Positions 1 through 9,605 are shown, counted from the first letter of the stretch. The stretch: 64,000 nucleotides of DNA from JALYOK01 sp963840785 (GCA_963840785.1 CAWJAF010000007.1:62001-126000); one strand, 5' to 3'. Program-made: numbers and translations. Notes: generated by a model from the sequence alone, not told the origin.

Positions 1-816
1 GCGCAATATCCAGAACAGTGGGAATCTATTCTCGCGACCGGAAATCAGCATCCACCGATGACCTTGCGCGTCAATCGTCGTATGTATGACGCGCAAACCT
101 ATTTGCAGCAATTGGCAAATGCGGGAATTGAGGCAATGCTCGGCGAGCACAACTCGATCGTGCTGACGCATCCCGTCGGAGTCGACCGACTACCGGCCTT
201 CGCCGCTGGCGCTGCGTCGATCCAGGACCAAGGTGCGCAATACGCCGCCCACCTGCTCGATCTCGCTCCGGGGCAGCGCGTGCTGGACGCCTGCGCCGCG
301 CCCGGGGGTAAGACGGGACACATTCTCGAACTCGCCGACGTCGAGCTCACCGCTATCGACAAAGACGTTGAACGCCTGTCGCAAGTAAGCGACAGCCTCA
401 ATCGCTTGAGTCTAAAAGCAAAAGTTCAAGCTGCGGATATCACCAAGCTCGACAAATGGTGGGACAAGCAACCTTTCGACCGAATTCTCTGCGATGCGCC
501 CTGCACCGCGTCAGGCGTGGTGAAGCGCCATCCGGACATAAAATGGCTGCGTCGGGCCGCCGATGTTGCATCATTCGCACAACAACAAGCGCAACTGCTA
601 TCGGTTTTGTGGCAGACACTGACCCCTGGCGGCAAATTGCTGTACGCTACTTGTTCCCTTTTTGCGGACGAGAACCAAAGGCAAGTTACTGAATTTTGCC
701 GACTTCATTCCGATGCATTGCTATTACCACTTCCAAACGCCAGCCACAACGGCTTGCAATTGTTGCCAAGCAAAACCAGCGACGGCTTTTTTTACGCGCT
801 GTTGCAAAAGCGCTAG
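1..816 (+). CDS. rsmB: 16S rRNA (cytosine-967-C5)-methyltransferase RsmB, 3' part
   Basis: The reading frame is open from the first base of the window, so the start lies upstream; 271 residues are visible. The Rossmann methyltransferase core is complete: SAM-binding motif DACAAPGGKTG at visible residues 96-106, motif IV DAPC at 165-168 and motif VI TCS at 217-219. The Cys in TCS is the expected catalytic nucleophile and the Cys in DAPC helps product release, as known for RsmB/NOP2-type enzymes. The missing N-terminus would hold the NusB-like RNA-binding domain. The next gene overlaps or directly follows, an arrangement common for rsmB with the ntrYX genes in betaproteobacteria. Confidence 0.95.
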   Translation, partial: AQYPEQWESILATGNQHPPMTLRVNRRMYDAQTYLQQLANAGIEAMLGEHNSIVLTHPVGVDRLPAFAAGAASIQDQGAQYAAHLLDLAPGQRVLDACAAPGGKTGHILELADVELTAIDKDVERLSQVSDSLNRLSLKAKVQAADITKLDKWWDKQPFDRILCDAPCTASGVVKRHPDIKWLRRAADVASFAQQQAQLLSVLWQTLTPGGKLLYATCSLFADENQRQVTEFCRLHSDALLLPLPNASHNGLQLLPSKTSDGFFYALLQKR

Positions 817-1384
817 TCGCGGCATCGGCCTACGAAGCCAAGTTACTCGACTTGTTTTTTACCTGAGCGTTGTCTTCGCCGTTTTCCCTTATGCGCAAGC
901 CGGCGAGTTGTCCGTGAAACGCGCCAGTCTCGCGGCCGCCAAGCAGGGTTACACCATGAATAGCGATTTTGAGCTTAAGTTGAATCACACACTCGAAGAA
1001 GCATTAGAACGCGGTGTCGTGCTTTTTTTTGTCATCGAAAGCCGTATCTGGCGGCCGCGCTGGTGGTGGTTTAGCGAAACCATCGCGAACGCTGAGGAAA
1101 CGCGTAAGCTCTCGTATAATTCGCTTACACGGCAGTATCGAATTAGCTCAGGAGAGGGCTATCAGAATTTTACGGCACTCGATGACGCCGAGGCGGCGTT
1201 GGCGCAACTGCGTGATCAAATTCTGTTTGCACCCAACGCGCTAAGTAAAGAAAGCGCCTATCGCGCCTCGGTGCGAATGTGGCTTGATGTAACACAGCTT
1301 CCTAAACCGTTTCAACTCAAAGCGGTGACGGCGGCAGACTGGAAGCTGGATTCCAATGAATGGGTATTCGACGTCGCTCTCTGA
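713..1384 (+). CDS. DUF4390 domain protein upstream of ntrY
   Basis: A small exported protein of unknown function that often precedes ntrY. A signal peptide-like stretch (LVFYLSVVFAVFPYAQA) is followed by a beta-rich domain with the run RPRWWWF typical of DUF4390. The start is uncertain: no ATG, GTG or TTG lies in frame between the end of rsmB and the signal peptide. The nearest ATG is at 713, inside rsmB, and would put about 50 extra residues before the signal; an unusual start near 830 or a small sequence error would give a normal precursor. The 3' end overlaps the ntrY start by 29 bases, suggesting coupled translation. Confidence 0.75.
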   Translation: MHCYYHFQTPATTACNCCQAKPATAFFTRCCKSASRGIGLRSQVTRLVFYLSVVFAVFPYAQAGELSVKRASLAAAKQGYTMNSDFELKLNHTLEEALERGVVLFFVIESRIWRPRWWWFSETIANAEETRKLSYNSLTRQYRISSGEGYQNFTALDDAEAALAQLRDQILFAPNALSKESAYRASVRMWLDVTQLPKPFQLKAVTAADWKLDSNEWVFDVAL

Positions 1385-3530
1385 CAATGCTCGCTCTCGC
1401 GGGCTACGCTGGCTATTAGCGTCATGCGCCGCCATCGGCGTCGGGCTGATCTATTTAATTTCGCAAGCCAGCTCCAACACAACAATGTTTGCGCGCAGTT
1501 ATCCATGGCTGCTCGCTATGGGCGGCGTGCTGGCAGTCGGATTAATTCTGATCATCATCTATCAGCTTTGGTCGTTGCGCCGCAAAGTCAAAGGCCATGT
1601 ATTCGGCTCACGTTTGACGCAGCGTTTGCTCACCATCCTTGCGCTGATGGCATTGATTCCGGGTATTTTGGTCTACGTTTTGTCGGTTCAATTTCTTTCC
1701 AAAAGCATCGAATCGTGGTTCAACGTCAAAGTTGAAAAGGGCCTAGAAAGCGGCCTCAATCTTGGCCGCACAACGTTCGATCGATTGCTAAAAGAATTGG
1801 AAGCAAAAGCGGCGTACATGGGCGGTCAACTCGCCGACGTCCCTGCAGGCGATCTGGTTTCGGTCGTCAATCAGTTGCGCGAAGAAGGCGGCGTTGAAGA
1901 AGTCACATTGATCAGCGGGCGCGGGCGCGTCATCGCGTTTTCCGGCAGCGAGCGTTCCGGCCTGGCGCCCGATATGCCAAGCTCGAAAATTTTACGTCAA
2001 GTACGCAATACTCAATCCTACCGCGCGGTCGACGCCGGCGACTCGCCGGGCCACTATGTGTTGCGGGTCGTCGTACCGATCGATCATGTCGGTATTGAAG
2101 ATGGCGTTCGGGCGCTCCAAGTGTTGGACTATGCCCCGGCAAGTTTGGCGCAAGACGCAGAAACGGTTCGCGCGGTAAGCAGCGAATACAAGGAAATTGC
2201 ATTCGCACGGTCGGGTTTGCGATCGTTATTCGGCTTAGCATTAACGCTTTCGTTATTACTCACGTTGCTGGTCGCCGTAGCGTTGGCCATCATGTTGAGC
2301 GAGCGCCTTAGCGCGCCGTTGGGCATGTTGGCGGAAAGCGCGCGCGCGGTGGGTAAAGGCGATTTCAGCAAATTCAACCCGGTCAAAAGCCGCGATGAAT
2401 TGGGCGTCCTAACGCAATCGTTTAATACCATGATGCGGCGCTTGAGCGAAACTTCGGAGCAGGTCACGCGCAACCAACAGCAGTTGGAAAACGCGAAATC
2501 CTATTTGGAGAATATTCTTGGCCGGCTCTCGGCCGGCGTGCTGGCATTTGACGAGCGCTTCATGTTGCGCACTGTTAATCCAAGCGCGACCGATATCCTG
2601 CAGATTAAGCTTAGCCAGCTACGCGGCATTCACCTGCAAGATTGGGGCAACGTTATGCCGGAATTGAAGTCAATGGTGACGGAGATTGTCGGCGAATTCG
2701 GTAGCACCGGCGGCAAAGCGTGGGAAAAACAAATCGAATTTTCGGGTAAGTCCGGCGAGCGCACATTGTTAGTTCGAGGGACGCGACTGCCGGCGAATAT
2801 CGACAGCGGTTACATTGTTGTGTTCGACGACATCACGCATTTAATGCAAGCGCAGCGCGACGCCGCGTGGGGTGAAGTGGCGCGTCGGCTCGCCCACGAG
2901 ATTAAAAATCCACTGACGCCGATACAACTTGCAGCCGAGCGTTTGCAACACAAACTCGCGCCGCATCTTGATGTTGCCGATACCACGCTGCTCAATCGCG
3001 CGACCGATACTATTGTCAATCAAGTTGGTGCGTTGAAAAGTATGGTGGACGATTTCGCGGAGTACGCGCGTACTTCGCGCATGAATCCGCAAATGCTCGA
3101 TTTGAATGGCCTGATTCGCGAAGTATTGGTGCTGTATGAAACGATGGGCGCGAGAATTTCGCTCGAGCTCGATCCGCAATTGCCGAAAATTAATGGCGAC
3201 GTAAAACTACTGCGCCAAGTGTTGCATAACTTGATACAAAATGCATTGGATGCGCTGACGGAAGTCAACAATCCGAGTGTAAGAATCAAAACGGAGGAAA
3301 ACGATTCGGGCATCCGTCTATCGATCTCGGACAACGGCAGCGGCTTTTCCGACGCACTTCTGTCGCGGGTATTCGAACCTTATGTCACGACGAAACCCAA
3401 AGGCACGGGCTTAGGCCTCGCTATCGTAAAACGCATTGTGGAAGAGCATCAAGGCCGCATCCAGGTCGCCAACGTGACGCCGCGAGGCGCGAGTGTCAGC
3501 ATCCAATTGCCACTTGCGAAAGCCGCGTAA
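1356..3530 (+). CDS. ntrY: Nitrogen regulation sensor histidine kinase NtrY
   Basis: A 724-residue membrane histidine kinase. Three hydrophobic segments lie near residues 20-37, 50-72 and 93-115, then a periplasmic sensor region of about 170 residues and a fourth segment near 288-315. HAMP and PAS domains follow, with a HisKA domain carrying the phospho-acceptor His514 in LAHEIKNPLTP and a HATPase domain with N box (NLIQNALDAL), G1 (DNGSG) and G2 (GTGLGLAIVK). This is the standard NtrY layout, and ntrX follows 130 bases downstream. NtrY/NtrX pairs respond to nitrogen and, in some proteobacteria, to redox or envelope state. The ligand cannot be read from the sequence. Confidence 0.93.
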   Translation: MNGYSTSLSDNARSRGLRWLLASCAAIGVGLIYLISQASSNTTMFARSYPWLLAMGGVLAVGLILIIIYQLWSLRRKVKGHVFGSRLTQRLLTILALMALIPGILVYVLSVQFLSKSIESWFNVKVEKGLESGLNLGRTTFDRLLKELEAKAAYMGGQLADVPAGDLVSVVNQLREEGGVEEVTLISGRGRVIAFSGSERSGLAPDMPSSKILRQVRNTQSYRAVDAGDSPGHYVLRVVVPIDHVGIEDGVRALQVLDYAPASLAQDAETVRAVSSEYKEIAFARSGLRSLFGLALTLSLLLTLLVAVALAIMLSERLSAPLGMLAESARAVGKGDFSKFNPVKSRDELGVLTQSFNTMMRRLSETSEQVTRNQQQLENAKSYLENILGRLSAGVLAFDERFMLRTVNPSATDILQIKLSQLRGIHLQDWGNVMPELKSMVTEIVGEFGSTGGKAWEKQIEFSGKSGERTLLVRGTRLPANIDSGYIVVFDDITHLMQAQRDAAWGEVARRLAHEIKNPLTPIQLAAERLQHKLAPHLDVADTTLLNRATDTIVNQVGALKSMVDDFAEYARTSRMNPQMLDLNGLIREVLVLYETMGARISLELDPQLPKINGDVKLLRQVLHNLIQNALDALTEVNNPSVRIKTEENDSGIRLSISDNGSGFSDALLSRVFEPYVTTKPKGTGLGLAIVKRIVEEHQGRIQVANVTPRGASVSIQLPLAKAA

Positions 3531-3660
3531 CAATCCGTTGAAATGCCCAATTGGGAAGTCCGCTTGTATCTTTTTCGCAACACGTTTGCATTCCGGTGTA
3601 CTATTTCGCGGTTTACAGGGAAAAATGGGGCGCACCGCCCCGGCTAATCATTGCTAGAGA

Positions 3661-4941
3661 ATGGGTAATCAAATACTTGTCGTCGACGATGAAGTCGGCA
3701 TCCGTGAATTGTTGTCTGAAATCCTGGTTGACGAGGGCTACGAAGTAAAACTCGCGGAAAATGCGACGGCGGCGCGTGCCATGCGACGCGAAGCGCGCCC
3801 GGATCTCGTGCTGCTCGATATCTGGATGCCCGATACCGATGGCATTAGCCTGCTGAAGGAATGGTCGGCTGGTGGGCTGCTCACCATGCCAGTGGTGATG
3901 ATGTCGGGTCACGGCACGATCGATACGGCGGTTGAAGCGACGCGAGTCGGTGCGTTCGATTTCCTGGAAAAACCCATCGCGATGCCCAAGCTGCTCGCCG
4001 CGGTTAGCCGCGCGTTGTTGCGTGGCCAAGGATTCGCGCGCACCGGACTTGAGCTCGGCAATCTCGGCAAATCGCAGATCATTCTCGATCTAAAAAAGCG
4101 CCTCGAACAAATCGCCAATCGCAAGTTTCCGGTTTTGCTGGTGGGCGAAAAAGGTTGTGGCGTCGAAATTTGCGCGCGCTATTTGCAGCAAAGCAATGCT
4201 TCCTGGGCGGCGCCGGATAACAGTACGTGGTTGACGGAAAATCCGTTTGCGATTCTCAACGATGTACGTGACGGCATTTTATTCCTTTCTGAAATTTCCG
4301 AATTTTCGCGTGGCGAGCAGCGCGGCCTGCAGCACCTCATCGGCAAAATCGACAAAAACAATACCCGTCTGGTGTGTGCGACCTCGAAGCCGTTACCGGG
4401 TTTGGTGCAACAAGAAAAATTCGATGCCGATTTAGCCGCAAAACTGAGCATGATCACCGTGCCCGTGCCAGCACTTCGCGACCATGCGGACGACATTATC
4501 GACATCGCCAGCATGATGTTGGCGCAGTTAGTCGAGGCAAAAGATGTGCCGTTATGCCATTTCTCCAGCGGCGCGTTAAATGCGTTGAGAAATCTCGATT
4601 GGCCCGGCAATCTCCCGGCCTTAGCCAACGCGGTGAAAACCTTGGCAGTGACCGGACTGGCACCAGAGATCAGCGCCGAAGACGTCGCGCGAATCGCACC
4701 GCAATTTTCACCGACCGAAACGCCGGCGCAAATGCTCGCTCAAGCCTTGCCGCTGGACTTGCCGCTACGCGATGCCCGCGATGTATTCGAAAAGATTTAT
4801 TTCGAACATCATATTCGCCTGGAGAATGGCAACATGTCGCGGGTCGCCGATAAGGTCGGATTAGAACGCACGCACTTGTACCGGAAACTCAAGCAACTGG
4901 GTATTCGTCCGAGTCATCCCCATCGCGTTGAAGAAGTTTAA
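3661..4941 (+). CDS. ntrX: NtrX-type response regulator with degenerate AAA+ domain
   Basis: A 426-residue response regulator. The receiver domain has the acidic pocket DD (9-10), phospho-acceptor Asp53 (LLDIWMP) and Lys104. The central AAA+ domain is degenerate: the Walker A position reads GEKGCGVE (162-169) and lacks the GK[ST] lysine, the Walker B position reads GILFLSEI with Ser instead of Asp, and no GAFTGA loop for sigma-54 contact is visible. A Fis-type helix-turn-helix closes the protein (MSRVADKVGLERTHLYRKL). It therefore probably acts as a DNA-binding regulator without ATP-driven sigma-54 activation, as is known for several NtrX proteins. It is the cognate partner of the upstream NtrY. 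Confidence 0.9.
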   Translation: MGNQILVVDDEVGIRELLSEILVDEGYEVKLAENATAARAMRREARPDLVLLDIWMPDTDGISLLKEWSAGGLLTMPVVMMSGHGTIDTAVEATRVGAFDFLEKPIAMPKLLAAVSRALLRGQGFARTGLELGNLGKSQIILDLKKRLEQIANRKFPVLLVGEKGCGVEICARYLQQSNASWAAPDNSTWLTENPFAILNDVRDGILFLSEISEFSRGEQRGLQHLIGKIDKNNTRLVCATSKPLPGLVQQEKFDADLAAKLSMITVPVPALRDHADDIIDIASMMLAQLVEAKDVPLCHFSSGALNALRNLDWPGNLPALANAVKTLAVTGLAPEISAEDVARIAPQFSPTETPAQMLAQALPLDLPLRDARDVFEKIYFEHHIRLENGNMSRVADKVGLERTHLYRKLKQLGIRPSHPHRVEEV

Positions 4942-4966
4942 AGTAACCATCGCGACACGACCCGCG

Positions 4967-5005
4967 CCAGCCGTGCCTCACAGCCCAATGCCCTTGAAGA
5001 ACCGC
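4967..5005 (-). repeat. Possible degenerate copy of the AGGCATGCA dispersed repeat
   Basis: In the 134-base gap after ntrX, the stretch AATGCCCTTGAAGAACCGC resembles the reverse complement of the GGCTCTCC-AGGCATGCA repeat found elsewhere in the window. The match is weak and may be chance. Confidence 0.25.
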
Positions 5006-5075
5006 TTGGCCCTAGGCCAGCCCCTGACCATTGCCGTTTCGCGCACCTCCAAAGTAATTTTCCCTAACATTCGCC

Positions 5076-7049
5076 TTGCCTACTAATTCGCTTCGCAAGG
5101 TCCGTAATTTTTTCTTTGGTCCGCCACGCGATCCGATGGATCCGAACACCCGCGGCCATATCGCACTGATCGCGTTTTTCGCTTGGGTCGGCTTGGGCGC
5201 AGATGGGTTATCGTCGGCCGCGTACGGCCCGGAACTCGGCTACCTCGCCCTGGGCACCCACGCACGCTTCGGGCTTTATTTAGCGCTGGCAACGGCGGTG
5301 ACGGTATTCATTATTTCGCTCGCCTACAACCAAGTCATCGAGCTGTTCCCGAGCGGTGGCGGCGGCTACAAAGTCGCCACGCAACTGATCGGCCCGAAAG
5401 CAGGTTTGGTGTCCGGCGCGGCGTTGATCGTCGATTATGTGCTGACCATTTCTATTTCGATTGCCAGCGCGGCGGATCAATTGTTTAGCTTGCTGCCGGT
5501 CGGCGCGCAGCATTTAAAACTAGCGCTCGGCGTCGCGTTAATTATTATGCTAATCGTGCTGAATTTGCGCGGCTTGAAAGAAGCAATCAAGGTCTTGCTG
5601 CCGATTTTTCTCGGCTTCGTCGTCATTCACATAGTGTTAATTGTCTATGGCGTGGCGACCCATGCCGATCGAATTGCCGGTTTGCTACCCGCCACCTGGA
5701 ACGAAACGCTAGAGTTGAAGGCGGAAACCGGCTGGTTCTTTGTCGTCTCAACGCTGCTGCTCGCGTATTCGCAAGGCGGCGGCACTTACACGGGGCTGGA
5801 AGCCGTCTCAAACAACGTCAATACACTCGCGGAGCCGCGCGTACGGACCGGCAAATGGACGATGTTCTACATGGCCGTATCGCTGGCGTTCACCGCGGGC
5901 GGCATCTTGCTGCTCTATCTTCTGTGGGATGCAAAACCCGTTGAAGGCTCGACGCTGAATGCGGTTGTATTCAAATCCATTCTCGATACCTGGACTTTCG
6001 GTGGCATCCCCTGGACAACCTTCATGTTGCCGATCGCGATGTTTTTCACCGCAGGCTTGTTGTTTGTCGCGGCAAACACCGGTTTTCTGGGTGGCCCCGC
6101 AGTGCTGGCGAATATGTCGATGGATCAATGGGTACCCAACCAATTTGGTTCCTTGTCGAGTCGCCTCGTCACAAAAAATGGCGTGCTGTTGATGGGCTTT
6201 GCGGCCCTCGCCGTTTTAGTTTGGAGCGACGGCAATGTTGAGCTGTTAGCGGTTCTTTATAGCATCAACGTGTTTTTGACCTTTTCGCTATCGCTACTCG
6301 GACTCTGTATCTATTGGCTCAAGCAAGGCCGTCACCAGCCGCATTGGAAACGCCGCTTTGCGCTATCGGCAATTGGCTTTATGGTCACCGCAAGTATTCT
6401 AGTGGTTCTGCTGGTAGAGAAATTTTCTCACGGCGCCTGGGAGACGGTGTTAATCACGGGAGCCGTCGTCGCTGTCTGCTTGTTGATTCGCAAACACTAC
6501 AACGAAACACGTGCGCAACTGAAGAAAGTCGAAGAGATTTTTGCCGGGCAAAGTTACGAAAAGGTTGATGTGCCGCCGACCCTAGATCATGATTTACCGA
6601 CCGCGATTTTCATGGTCAGCCGCAATCGCGGCGCCGGCATGCACACCTTGCTTTGGGTGCAGCGATTATTTCCCGGCAATTTTAAGAATTTCATTTTTCT
6701 TGGTGTCGGTGCCGTCGATACCGCGAGCTATTCCGCTGCCGGCGAAATTGAGCGCTTACAAAATGATGTGGAAAAAACCCTCGATTACTTTGTCAATTTT
6801 TGTCACCACCATGGCATCGCCGCGAAGTCCTATTCAAGCTATGGCACCGACCGCGTCGACGAATTAACCAATCTCGTCGACAAAGTCTCGACGGAATTCC
6901 CCAACTCCGTTTTCTTCGCCAGCAAGCTTATTTTCGTCCACGATAACTGGCTTACTCGCTGGCTGCACAATCAAACTTCCCTGACGATGCAGCGCATCCT
7001 GCATCTGCGCGGACAGCAAATGGTGATCTTGCCGATGAAAATCGGTTAA
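5076..7049 (+). CDS. KimA-like APC-superfamily permease (probable potassium or amino-acid uptake)
   Basis: A 657-residue inner-membrane transporter with about 12 hydrophobic segments in residues 25-470 and a soluble C-terminal domain of about 180 residues. Stretches such as DGLSSAAYGPE, FPSGGGGY and LIVDYVLTISISIASA correspond closely to the K+/proton symporter KimA (YdaO) of the APC superfamily, from memory of that family. The extra C-terminal domain probably matches the cytosolic domain that dimerises KimA. The start used is TTG at 5076; ATG at 5136 (MDPNTRGH) is an alternative but would remove a conserved-looking cytosolic leader. The substrate is inferred, not shown. It reads in the same direction as the following oxygenase gene. 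Confidence 0.75.
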   Translation: MPTNSLRKVRNFFFGPPRDPMDPNTRGHIALIAFFAWVGLGADGLSSAAYGPELGYLALGTHARFGLYLALATAVTVFIISLAYNQVIELFPSGGGGYKVATQLIGPKAGLVSGAALIVDYVLTISISIASAADQLFSLLPVGAQHLKLALGVALIIMLIVLNLRGLKEAIKVLLPIFLGFVVIHIVLIVYGVATHADRIAGLLPATWNETLELKAETGWFFVVSTLLLAYSQGGGTYTGLEAVSNNVNTLAEPRVRTGKWTMFYMAVSLAFTAGGILLLYLLWDAKPVEGSTLNAVVFKSILDTWTFGGIPWTTFMLPIAMFFTAGLLFVAANTGFLGGPAVLANMSMDQWVPNQFGSLSSRLVTKNGVLLMGFAALAVLVWSDGNVELLAVLYSINVFLTFSLSLLGLCIYWLKQGRHQPHWKRRFALSAIGFMVTASILVVLLVEKFSHGAWETVLITGAVVAVCLLIRKHYNETRAQLKKVEEIFAGQSYEKVDVPPTLDHDLPTAIFMVSRNRGAGMHTLLWVQRLFPGNFKNFIFLGVGAVDTASYSAAGEIERLQNDVEKTLDYFVNFCHHHGIAAKSYSSYGTDRVDELTNLVDKVSTEFPNSVFFASKLIFVHDNWLTRWLHNQTSLTMQRILHLRGQQMVILPMKIG

Positions 7050-7068
7050 TTTGGGTTGCGGAGTAACC

Positions 7069-7941
7069 ATGTCGTTAGAATCGTCAATTTTGAATAGCTT
7101 ACCCGCCGTGAATGCACGGATTTCCTATATCGCGCATAGCGATGATCAAGCGCAAGTACGCGTGTTTCCTTTAAGCAGCGGCATTCCGACGACACGGCCA
7201 GAAGCGTCACAACATGACGTGACCATTCGCGATGCGCGCTCGATCGTAAAGTCGCTGCGGCTCGATGAACAAGGATTCGCATTTCATTTTTCGCCCTCAC
7301 ATTTTACGGATTTTTACAACGATACCTCGGTGCGCGAGCAATATTATCCGGAAGTGCGCGCGGCGGTTCAGGCGCTTACCGGCGCATTGGAAGTCGTCGT
7401 GTTCGACCACAATGTGCGTAGCGCCGTGCGCGCGGCGCGCGGCGAACCTGGAGTGCGCGTGCCGGTTGATCAGGTTCACAACGACTATACTGAAGATTCT
7501 GGCCCGCGTCGTAAGCTCGAAATTCTCGAAGGTGCAAGACGTTTAGATCTTGCCGATCGCCGCGTTGCATTTGTGAATTTGTGGCGGCCAATTATCGGCC
7601 CGGTGCAAGATAATCCGCTTGCCTTATGCGATGCGCGTAGCGTCGCTGCCGATGATTTAGTGTCAACGGATATTCACCATTTCGGCGAAGACGATTTGAC
7701 GACGCCGCGTCATCACGGACAAATTTATTCGGTGCGCCACAACCCGCAGCATCAGTGGTTTTACGTTTCCGAAATGCGGCCCGACGAAGTGCTGTTGCTG
7801 AAATGCTACGATTCGCGCAACGACGGCCGCGCACGCTTTATGCCGCACACGGGATTTCAGAATCCAGCCTGTCCGGAAAAATTCATGCCGCGCGAAAGCA
7901 TCGAAGCGCGCACGCTGGTCGTGTTCGACGAGAAAGCCTAA
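7069..7941 (+). CDS. CmcJ/NvfI-family Fe(II)/2-oxoglutarate-type oxygenase
   Basis: A 290-residue soluble protein of the CmcJ/NvfI oxidoreductase family, whose members include cephalosporin 7-alpha-hydroxylase components and fungal hydroxylases. The metal site is visible as HND in VHNDYTE and a distal His in MPHTGF, giving the HxD...H facial triad. RFMPHTGF with the following acidic C-terminus is typical. The ATG at 7069 is preferred over an in-frame TTG at 7051 because GGAG sits five bases before it. It lies 19 bases after the permease gene and may be co-transcribed. The substrate is unknown; no biosynthetic cluster surrounds it. Confidence 0.75.
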   Translation: MSLESSILNSLPAVNARISYIAHSDDQAQVRVFPLSSGIPTTRPEASQHDVTIRDARSIVKSLRLDEQGFAFHFSPSHFTDFYNDTSVREQYYPEVRAAVQALTGALEVVVFDHNVRSAVRAARGEPGVRVPVDQVHNDYTEDSGPRRKLEILEGARRLDLADRRVAFVNLWRPIIGPVQDNPLALCDARSVAADDLVSTDIHHFGEDDLTTPRHHGQIYSVRHNPQHQWFYVSEMRPDEVLLLKCYDSRNDGRARFMPHTGFQNPACPEKFMPRESIEARTLVVFDEKA

Positions 7942-7978
7942 GCACCGATTGAGCGTTGCAATCATTCTAAATACCCCT

Positions 7979-8007
7979 TGAAGATCGGCTCCCATGGCCG
8001 ATCTTCA
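7979..8007. terminator. Hairpin between the oxygenase gene and murJ
   Basis: A perfect 11-base-pair inverted repeat (TGAAGATCGGC / GCCGATCTTCA) with a 7-base loop lies 37 bases after the oxygenase stop. No T-run follows, so it may be a weak terminator or an mRNA-stabilising hairpin before murJ. Confidence 0.45.
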
Positions 8008-8021
8008 GCCATTTCTCAGCG

Positions 8022-9557
8022 ATGAACTTACTTAAAATCCTAGCACAGGTTAGCGGCATGACGTTTTTGTCGCGCGTACTGGGCTTTGTCCGCGATACGG
8101 TCATCGCGCGCGGATTCGGCGCCGGCATGGAGACCGACGCATTCTTTATTGCGTTCCGAATCCCGAATTTATTGCGGCGATTATTTGCCGAAGGTGCATT
8201 CTCCCAAGCATTCGTGCCGGTGCTGTCGGAATACAAAAACCAACAAGGTTTCGACGCCACCAAGGATTTGGTCGATCACGTTGCCAGCGTCCTGGCGCTC
8301 GCGTTGTTCGTCGTCACAGTGCTCGGCATTATCATCGCGCCACTCATCATCTACGTCAGCGCGCCGGGCTTTTCGGCCAATCCCGCAAAATTTCAGACGA
8401 CGGTGGATTTGCTGCGCATTACTTTCCCTTACATTTTTTTCATTTCGTTAGTTGCGTTTGCCGGCGGGATACTCAATACCTACAGCCGGTTCTCCGTCCC
8501 CGCGTTTACGCCGGTGTTGCTGAATTTATCGTTTATATTTTTCGTGCTGGTCATTGCGCCGCATTTGACGGCACCGGTATATGCCTTGGCTTGGGCGGTG
8601 TTCGCCGGAGGCGTATTGCAACTTGCGTTCCAAATTCCGTTTTTGATAAAGCTCAAACTTTTGCCGCGCTGGCGTCTAAATTTCAAAGACCCCGGCGTGT
8701 GGCGAATTTTGAAGCTGATGGGCCCAGCGGTGTTCGGCGTGTCGATCGGTCAGATTAGCTTGCTGATCAGCACCATTTTCGCGTCGTTCTTAGTGACCGG
8801 CAGTGTGTCGTGGTTGTTTTATGCCGATCGGCTGATGGAATTTCCAACGGGGCTTATGGGTGTCGCTCTTGGAACGATCTTGTTACCGAGTTTGTCGAAA
8901 CACTATCAAAGCAAAAATTTCGACGAGTACTCCAAGCTTCTGGATTGGGGTTTGCGGCTCACGTTCCTTCTTGCGCTACCCGCAGCATTGGCGCTCGCAC
9001 TCCTGGCGGTGCCGTTGATAGCCACACTGTTTCACTACGGCCAATTCAGCAGTAACGACGTTTGGATGACGCGCAACGCCGTCGTGGCCTACAGCATTGG
9101 GCTAACGGGCTTGATTCTGGTAAAAATTCTCGCGCCAGGATTTTATGCGCAACAAAATATCAAAACACCGGTGAAGATCGGCTTGATCACGCTCGCTGTC
9201 ACGCAATGCATGAATCTGCTGTTTATTTTTCCTCTGCAACACGCGGGACTGGCGCTCGCGACTGGCCTGGGTGCCTGCTTCAACGCCGGATTCTTGTTTT
9301 ATAAATTACGGCAATTCGATATGTATCGGCCGCAGGCTGGATGGATGAGCTTCTTCGGCAAAATCGCAGTCGCGCTCATCGCCATGGGTGCTGTGTTGTG
9401 GTGGGTGGCCGGTGCCGATGCGCTATGGCTTGCGATGTCCGCGCGGGAAAAAGTCGGTAAACTCGCGATGATCGTCGTCGCGGGAATCGCAGTTTATTTT
9501 GCAGCGCTTTGGCTGCTGGGCTTCAGATTCAGTCAATTTTCGCGTCGCGCTGCCTGA
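8022..9557 (+). CDS. murJ: Lipid II flippase MurJ
   Basis: A 511-residue polytopic membrane protein of the MOP exporter superfamily that moves lipid II across the inner membrane for peptidoglycan synthesis. The N-terminus has the diagnostic MurJ stretch SRVLGFVRDTVIARGFG followed by DAFFIAFRIPNLLRRL and EGAFSQAFVPV, including conserved arginines of the central cavity. About 14 hydrophobic segments are present and the length is normal. ATG at 8022 begins right after the upstream hairpin. In many betaproteobacteria rpsT is divergent from murJ, but no rpsT is visible here. Confidence 0.95.
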   Translation: MNLLKILAQVSGMTFLSRVLGFVRDTVIARGFGAGMETDAFFIAFRIPNLLRRLFAEGAFSQAFVPVLSEYKNQQGFDATKDLVDHVASVLALALFVVTVLGIIIAPLIIYVSAPGFSANPAKFQTTVDLLRITFPYIFFISLVAFAGGILNTYSRFSVPAFTPVLLNLSFIFFVLVIAPHLTAPVYALAWAVFAGGVLQLAFQIPFLIKLKLLPRWRLNFKDPGVWRILKLMGPAVFGVSIGQISLLISTIFASFLVTGSVSWLFYADRLMEFPTGLMGVALGTILLPSLSKHYQSKNFDEYSKLLDWGLRLTFLLALPAALALALLAVPLIATLFHYGQFSSNDVWMTRNAVVAYSIGLTGLILVKILAPGFYAQQNIKTPVKIGLITLAVTQCMNLLFIFPLQHAGLALATGLGACFNAGFLFYKLRQFDMYRPQAGWMSFFGKIAVALIAMGAVLWWVAGADALWLAMSAREKVGKLAMIVVAGIAVYFAALWLLGFRFSQFSRRAA

Positions 9558-9605
9558 GCAAAACTTCGTTTGTACACGACAATACCTAGAATTAATCGAG
9601 ATTAT

